From assembly GCF_023278365.1 (NCBI RefSeq), contig NZ_CP075338.1, positions 3,658,001 to 3,722,000 on the forward strand: a stretch of DNA of 64,000 bases. Direction: 5' to 3'. Below, in pieces: positions 60,985 to 64,000 of the stretch. The notes under the pieces are model-generated. The model saw nothing but the letters and a program-made list of their open reading frames with translations. It searched no databases and was not told the origin of the DNA. Position numbers and translations under genes: made by a program. The DNA is from Epilithonimonas zeae. GTDB lineage: Bacteria; Bacteroidota; Bacteroidia; Flavobacteriales; Weeksellaceae. How positions within the stretch are numbered: position 1 is the first letter of the stretch; every line of letters begins with the position of its first letter.

Positions 60985-61017
60985 AATCCTAACCAAAACT
61001 GATCAGGATTTTTATTT
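60984..61017 (+). terminator. Terminator after the lipoprotein gene
   Basis: AAATCCT (60984-60990) pairs with AGGATTT (61005-61011), T-rich after the stem. The stem begins at the last base of the stop codon. Confidence 0.75.
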
Positions 61018-61027
61018 GATTTTGAAC

Positions 61028-61085
61028 CAAAAAATGCCCTTCTGCAAGTCCGATGGTTAGGGCGTTTGCAGAGGTGCCCAAAAAG
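61028..61085. repeat. Dispersed intergenic repeat, copy 2 (first copy at 3091)
   Basis: Matches 3091-3147 over about 57 bp, including AAGTCCGATGG and TTTGCAGAGGTG. Internal pairs GCCCT/AGGGC and CTTCTGCAA/TTTGCAGAG allow alternative hairpins. Confidence 0.75.
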
Positions 61086-61122
61086 ACACGTGCATTTTTA
61101 GAAATTAGCTCTGAGTAACTTA

Positions 61123-61566
61123 TTATTCTCCTATTTCTAATCTTGTACTCAAAGCGATTCTGTTCCAGGAATTGATGGTTACAATCGCCATAATTACCTC
61201 TGCAATTTGCTTTTCAGAAAAGACAGCTTTTGCTTTTTGATAAGTTTCCTCGCTAAGGCCATTCTGGCTGATTAGTGTGATTTCTTCTGTCATTTTAAGA
61301 GCAACTTTCTCTTCTTCTGTGAAGAATTTTTCCGCTTCGTGCCAGGCGCTTACCAGGAAAATTCTTTCAGCTGTTTCACCATATTTGATAGCGTCTTTAG
61401 TATGCATATCCAGACAGTAAGCACAGCCATTGATTTGCGAAGCTCTGATCTTGATAAGTTCTTTAATCGTTTTTGAGATTTCTGATTGTGCCAGATAACC
61501 TTCCAATCCTAACATTGCTTTGTAAGCCTGAGAATCTGTTTTGCTGATGTTGATGCGTTTTTCCAT
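61123..61566 (-). CDS. Carboxymuconolactone decarboxylase family protein (AhpD-like)
   Basis: A 147-residue AhpD-fold protein. The redox pair is C48 and C51 in GCAYCLDMHTKDA with H55, the peroxidase-type site of alkylhydroperoxidase D-like proteins. It probably reduces peroxides or electrophiles. It lies 10 bp after the DoxX gene and is co-transcribed with it. Confidence 0.92.
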   Translation of the reverse strand: MEKRINISKTDSQAYKAMLGLEGYLAQSEISKTIKELIKIRASQINGCAYCLDMHTKDAIKYGETAERIFLVSAWHEAEKFFTEEEKVALKMTEEITLISQNGLSEETYQKAKAVFSEKQIAEVIMAIVTINSWNRIALSTRLEIGE

Positions 61567-61576
61567 TGTTTTGATT

Positions 61577-62011
61577 TTATTTATTATTGATTTTGTTATC
61601 GATACTGAAATGAAATTGATTTTGACTAGATAATAAAAATGCTGCAGTACTGCCTATCCAAACCGAATAATCGAGTGGTGCTTTGATACCTAAAGTGATG
61701 CTCATAGACAAGGCGAACATCAATAAAAGAAAGCCTGTTCCAATGGCTGTCCATTTGGTTTTATAACCAAGAATTAAAAGTAGAGCGAAGACTGTTTCTA
61801 AAAATGTTGCAGCATAAGCTCCGAAAATGCTCATAGATTCTGGCAGAAAAGAAGTAATTTGTTTGGTGTAATTCTCAAAGTTCTCCCAGTTGCCCCAAGC
61901 CGAATTTTTTCCCCAAAACCCGAATCTGTCCGCAACAGCTGATAAAAGTGTGATAGCTAAAGCGAGTCGTAAAAATAATTGTTGAAACTGATTGTTGATA
62001 GTTGTTTCCAT
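61577..62011 (-). CDS. DoxX family membrane protein
   Basis: A 144-residue protein with four membrane segments, matching DoxX (LRLALAITLLSAVADRFGFWG, then AATFLETVFALLLILGYKTKW). DoxX proteins are linked to thiol redox and quinone metabolism. It is 10 bp before the AhpD-like gene, a frequent pairing, and 144 bp after the Crp-type regulator on the same strand. Confidence 0.9.
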   Translation of the reverse strand: METTINNQFQQLFLRLALAITLLSAVADRFGFWGKNSAWGNWENFENYTKQITSFLPESMSIFGAYAATFLETVFALLLILGYKTKWTAIGTGFLLLMFALSMSITLGIKAPLDYSVWIGSTAAFLLSSQNQFHFSIDNKINNK

Positions 62012-62155
62012 TCCCTTCGTTTTGATGGTACAAAGTTGGGAAATCGAAAACGTGAAAATCTTAAACTGGTTTAAGAAATACTTTTCTTGCGAATTTTACA
62101 GATGCTGAGGATTTTATTAATATGCAAAATTTGCTTGGTCTGCGAGAAATAAGTT

Positions 62156-62731
62156 TTACGAAATAGTCTTTTTTCGAATTTCGCTCAGATATTCCGGTGT
62201 GAAACCGAGAAAAGAAGCGATGAGATATTGCGGAACACGCTGAACAAACTCAGGATATTGTTTGAGTAATGAGAAGTAGAAGTCTTCTTTGGAATAGGTG
62301 AAAATATATTTGACTCGCCGTTGATTGGCGGCAAAAGCTCTTTGATAAACAATCCTGAAATACTTTTCCATGATTGGAAAATCATTGAGAAGTTTCTCCT
62401 GAGAATCGCTACTGATAGTCAAAACTTCCGATTTTTCCACCGTCTGAATACTGAAGTCTGCAGGTGCTTTGCGCTCGAACGAGAAATTATCGGTCATCCA
62501 CCAGGTTTCCAAAGCAAAATCTGTGGTTTGTTCAATACCTTTTTCGTTGATGAAAAACTTTCTGAGAAGACCTTTCAAAACAAAATAATTCTGCCGACAA
62601 ACCTGTCCTTCTTCTAGAAGAATTTCTTTCTTTCTAAAGTTTTTAACCTCAAAATAATCCAATATCAAAGCAAAATCCTCATCAGTAATTGTGATGAATT
62701 TATCGAGATGGGCTTTGAAGATTTGGGACAT
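62156..62731 (-). CDS. Crp/Fnr family transcriptional regulator
   Basis: 191 residues. An N-terminal cyclic-nucleotide-binding-like beta-barrel (FRKKEILLEEGQVCRQNYFVLKG) precedes a C-terminal helix-turn-helix (PQYLIASFLGFTPEYLSEIRKK). The barrel lacks the Fnr cysteine cluster. It is the flavobacterial short Crp type, probably controlling the downstream DoxX and AhpD-like genes in response to a redox signal; the regulation is inferred from order only. Confidence 0.9.
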   Translation of the reverse strand: MSQIFKAHLDKFITITDEDFALILDYFEVKNFRKKEILLEEGQVCRQNYFVLKGLLRKFFINEKGIEQTTDFALETWWMTDNFSFERKAPADFSIQTVEKSEVLTISSDSQEKLLNDFPIMEKYFRIVYQRAFAANQRRVKYIFTYSKEDFYFSLLKQYPEFVQRVPQYLIASFLGFTPEYLSEIRKKTIS

Positions 62732-62771
62732 ATTTTATTATTAATTTAAATCTTTTTAATTCAATCAAAAA

Positions 62772-63119
62772 CTATCTCATCCAATTTATGGTATCTATCA
62801 ACCAACCGCAGAAGCATTCCCGGCTAGTCATCAGACAACTAATATAGATGATGAAAACGGCAAACGGAATCAGAAAAGGAATATTTAAAAGCGCTATTTT
62901 GTACTCCTTTTTTGTAAGTCTGAAAATCAAATCTATAGTAAAACCAATGAACATAAATATAAGAATGAAGGCCAATAAAATCACAATTCCCAATCCCACG
63001 TCTGTCGGATGCTCTTTCTCCCGATTGGCTTTGAAAGCAATTTGAGAATAAAGAAAAAGTAGTAGAAGTGGAACGATGACAATTAAGAATCTTATTGCGA
63101 AAACTTTTAGTAGTTTCAT
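62772..63119 (-). CDS. Hypothetical membrane protein
   Basis: 115 residues with three membrane segments (about 8-27, 42-66, 78-98). No family recognised. The C-terminus has two cysteines (ISCLMTSRECFC). It lies 10 bp downstream of the PH/SHOCT gene on the same strand and probably shares its transcript. Confidence 0.7.
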   Translation of the reverse strand: MKLLKVFAIRFLIVIVPLLLLFLYSQIAFKANREKEHPTDVGLGIVILLAFILIFMFIGFTIDLIFRLTKKEYKIALLNIPFLIPFAVFIIYISCLMTSRECFCGWLIDTINWMR

Positions 63120-63129
63120 TCTAAGCTTA

Positions 63130-63756
63130 TTACATTCTGTTCAATATCTCTTTCTTTTTGGTTTCGTAATCTTCGAGAGATATCAAGTCATTGTCCAGAA
63201 ATGCCTTTAGTTTCAGTAGCGTTTCCATTGGATCTTCAGCTGGTGTCTCCGATTTAGTTTCTTGTGGTTCTGCAGGTTTTTCCTGGTTTTCGTTTTGCGT
63301 ATTGACAACAATTCCTCCTGATGCAGCTCTTCTTTCTTCAAGTTCTTTTTCTCTTCGGTATTCTATCATTTGCTCTTCTTTACCTTGAGCATATTGATAG
63401 AGTTTTCTGGCCTGAGATTTAGGAATATAATCTATTGTTTCAATGAATCCTGTGATTGCAGTCATCGTGAAAGTAGAACCTAAAATAGCCTCACTGATAT
63501 GACTTTCCGCAACATCTTTCCAAAGATAATCGTTGAAATCCGTCACCAATCCAAATGATTTTGAGCGGAAAAACAGGATTCTTTTATTCGTAAGAACAAT
63601 AGAATCCGGAGAGATGTTGATGGCAGGTTTGTTTTGTACTGCGATATATTCTACAGTTTCTCCATTGGTTAATAAATCGTTGACTTTTTCACTAATTTTC
63701 TCTACTGCTTTTGGGTCTTGGTCTTCGTTCAGGAATTTTTTTATATCGTTGATCAT
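63130..63756 (-). CDS. PH-like and SHOCT domain protein
   Basis: 208 residues. An N-terminal bacterial PH-like domain (TVEYIAVQNKPAINISPDSI, then VLTNKRILFF) is followed by a charged helix, a Pro/Glu/Thr linker and a C-terminal SHOCT domain (LLKLKAFLDNDLISLEDYETKK). SHOCT is a small oligomerisation domain. There is no membrane segment. Function unknown. First gene of a two-gene unit with 62772. Confidence 0.85.
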   Translation of the reverse strand: MINDIKKFLNEDQDPKAVEKISEKVNDLLTNGETVEYIAVQNKPAINISPDSIVLTNKRILFFRSKSFGLVTDFNDYLWKDVAESHISEAILGSTFTMTAITGFIETIDYIPKSQARKLYQYAQGKEEQMIEYRREKELEERRAASGGIVVNTQNENQEKPAEPQETKSETPAEDPMETLLKLKAFLDNDLISLEDYETKKKEILNRM

Positions 63757-63827
63757 TGTTTTAAAATTTGTCTAATGTGAAATTACGAAAACAAAATGAG
63801 AATAGGACTTGTTAATGTAATGAAAAC

Positions 63828-63860
63828 AAAAAAAGCAAAACCTCAATTGGCCTTGCTTTT
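63828..63860 (-). terminator. Terminator after the DJ-1/PfpI gene
   Basis: AAAAGCAA-type arm (63831-63838) pairs with TTGCTTTT (63853-63860), T-rich on the minus strand. Confidence 0.75.
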
Positions 63861-63880
63861 AAAATTTTGATTGTAAAAAT

Positions 63881-64000
63881 TTATTTCTGTTTCAATTGCT
63901 TTAGAATTTCTTCACCAACACTTTTTGCAGATTGCGGATTTTGTCCGGTGATTAATCTTCCGTCTGCAACTACGTGATTCTGCCAAAGCCCGGATTTATC
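63881..64000 (-). CDS. DJ-1/PfpI family protein, C-terminal fragment
   Basis: The last 39 residues of a gene that continues beyond the right edge. The fragment reads HVVADGRLITGQNPQSAKSV then GEEILKQLKQK, the typical C-terminus of type 1 glutamine-amidotransferase-like DJ-1/PfpI proteins (LITGQNPxSA). These are often glyoxalase-like or stress proteins. The active-site Cys is outside the window. The frame is closed by TAA at 63881-63883. Confidence 0.8.
   Translation of the reverse strand, partial: DKSGLWQNHVVADGRLITGQNPQSAKSVGEEILKQLKQK

Noticed and set aside
1-64000. Search by eye for rRNA, tRNA, insertion sequences, prophage and integrase genes
   Set aside because: No tRNA cloverleaf, rRNA segment, transposase or phage gene was noticed. 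This is a manual reading, not a program run.

Overview
The window is one stretch of a Bacteroidota chromosome, most likely class Flavobacteriia and close to Chryseobacterium/Epilithonimonas (family Weeksellaceae). This rests on AT-rich DNA, many promoters with the Bacteroidota -7 box TAnnTTTG, few Shine-Dalgarno sites, type IX secretion C-terminal domains, a DUF3467 gene behind rpoC, and the gene families themselves. No rRNA, tRNA, insertion sequence, prophage or CRISPR array was seen. The content is mostly core and household genes, interrupted by short palindromic intergenic repeats.

Layout. 1-7 kb: the end of rpoC, DUF3467, a secreted phosphodiesterase, a zinc alcohol dehydrogenase, VanZ, an OmpA-type outer-membrane protein and a tiny type IX secretion protein. 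7-20 kb: hemB, rmuC, PPK2, a DUF1573 protein, valS, a PfkB kinase, a hydrolase/HD pair and an aldehyde dehydrogenase. 20-31 kb: an L,D-transpeptidase lipoprotein, a fluoride riboswitch with a CLC-F type fluoride/proton antiporter, YpdA, the CbpA/CbpM co-chaperone pair, a lipocalin, a secreted M28 peptidase, a 2Fe-2S ferredoxin with a ferredoxin-NADP reductase, and an RsmB-like rRNA methyltransferase. 30.5-37 kb: a tetR-tolC-adaptor-RND efflux operon with two candidate operators around the tetR promoter. 37-48 kb: small lipoproteins and hypothetical genes, a hydroxyacyl-CoA dehydrogenase, a DNA adenine methyltransferase with a possible partner endonuclease, an M23 peptidase and two Gfo/Idh/MocA oxidoreductases. 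48-57 kb: fabI/fabH homologues, pcm, mazG, a LemA-TPM-TPM operon and a KefF/KefC-like potassium efflux pair. 57-64 kb: a phytanoyl-CoA-type dioxygenase, an M3 peptidase, a Crp-type regulator next to DoxX and AhpD-like genes, a PH/SHOCT protein and the end of a DJ-1/PfpI gene.

The most informative element is the leader at 21243-21338. It has the sequence and pairing hallmarks of the crcB (fluoride) riboswitch. It starts just after a TTG-N19-TAAATTTG promoter and ends in a hairpin that could hide the ribosome-binding site of a GREGT-type CLC protein. This gives a complete, self-consistent fluoride-sensing and export unit, probably controlled at translation. Also of interest are the mirrored half-palindromic operators of the efflux operon, the possible restriction-modification pair, and several dispersed palindromic repeats, one with 15-bp terminal inverted repeats around a 34-bp perfect palindrome.

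Start codons were moved downstream wherever a TTG inside a TAnnTTTG box, or an upstream extension unlike the family, made the longest frame unlikely.
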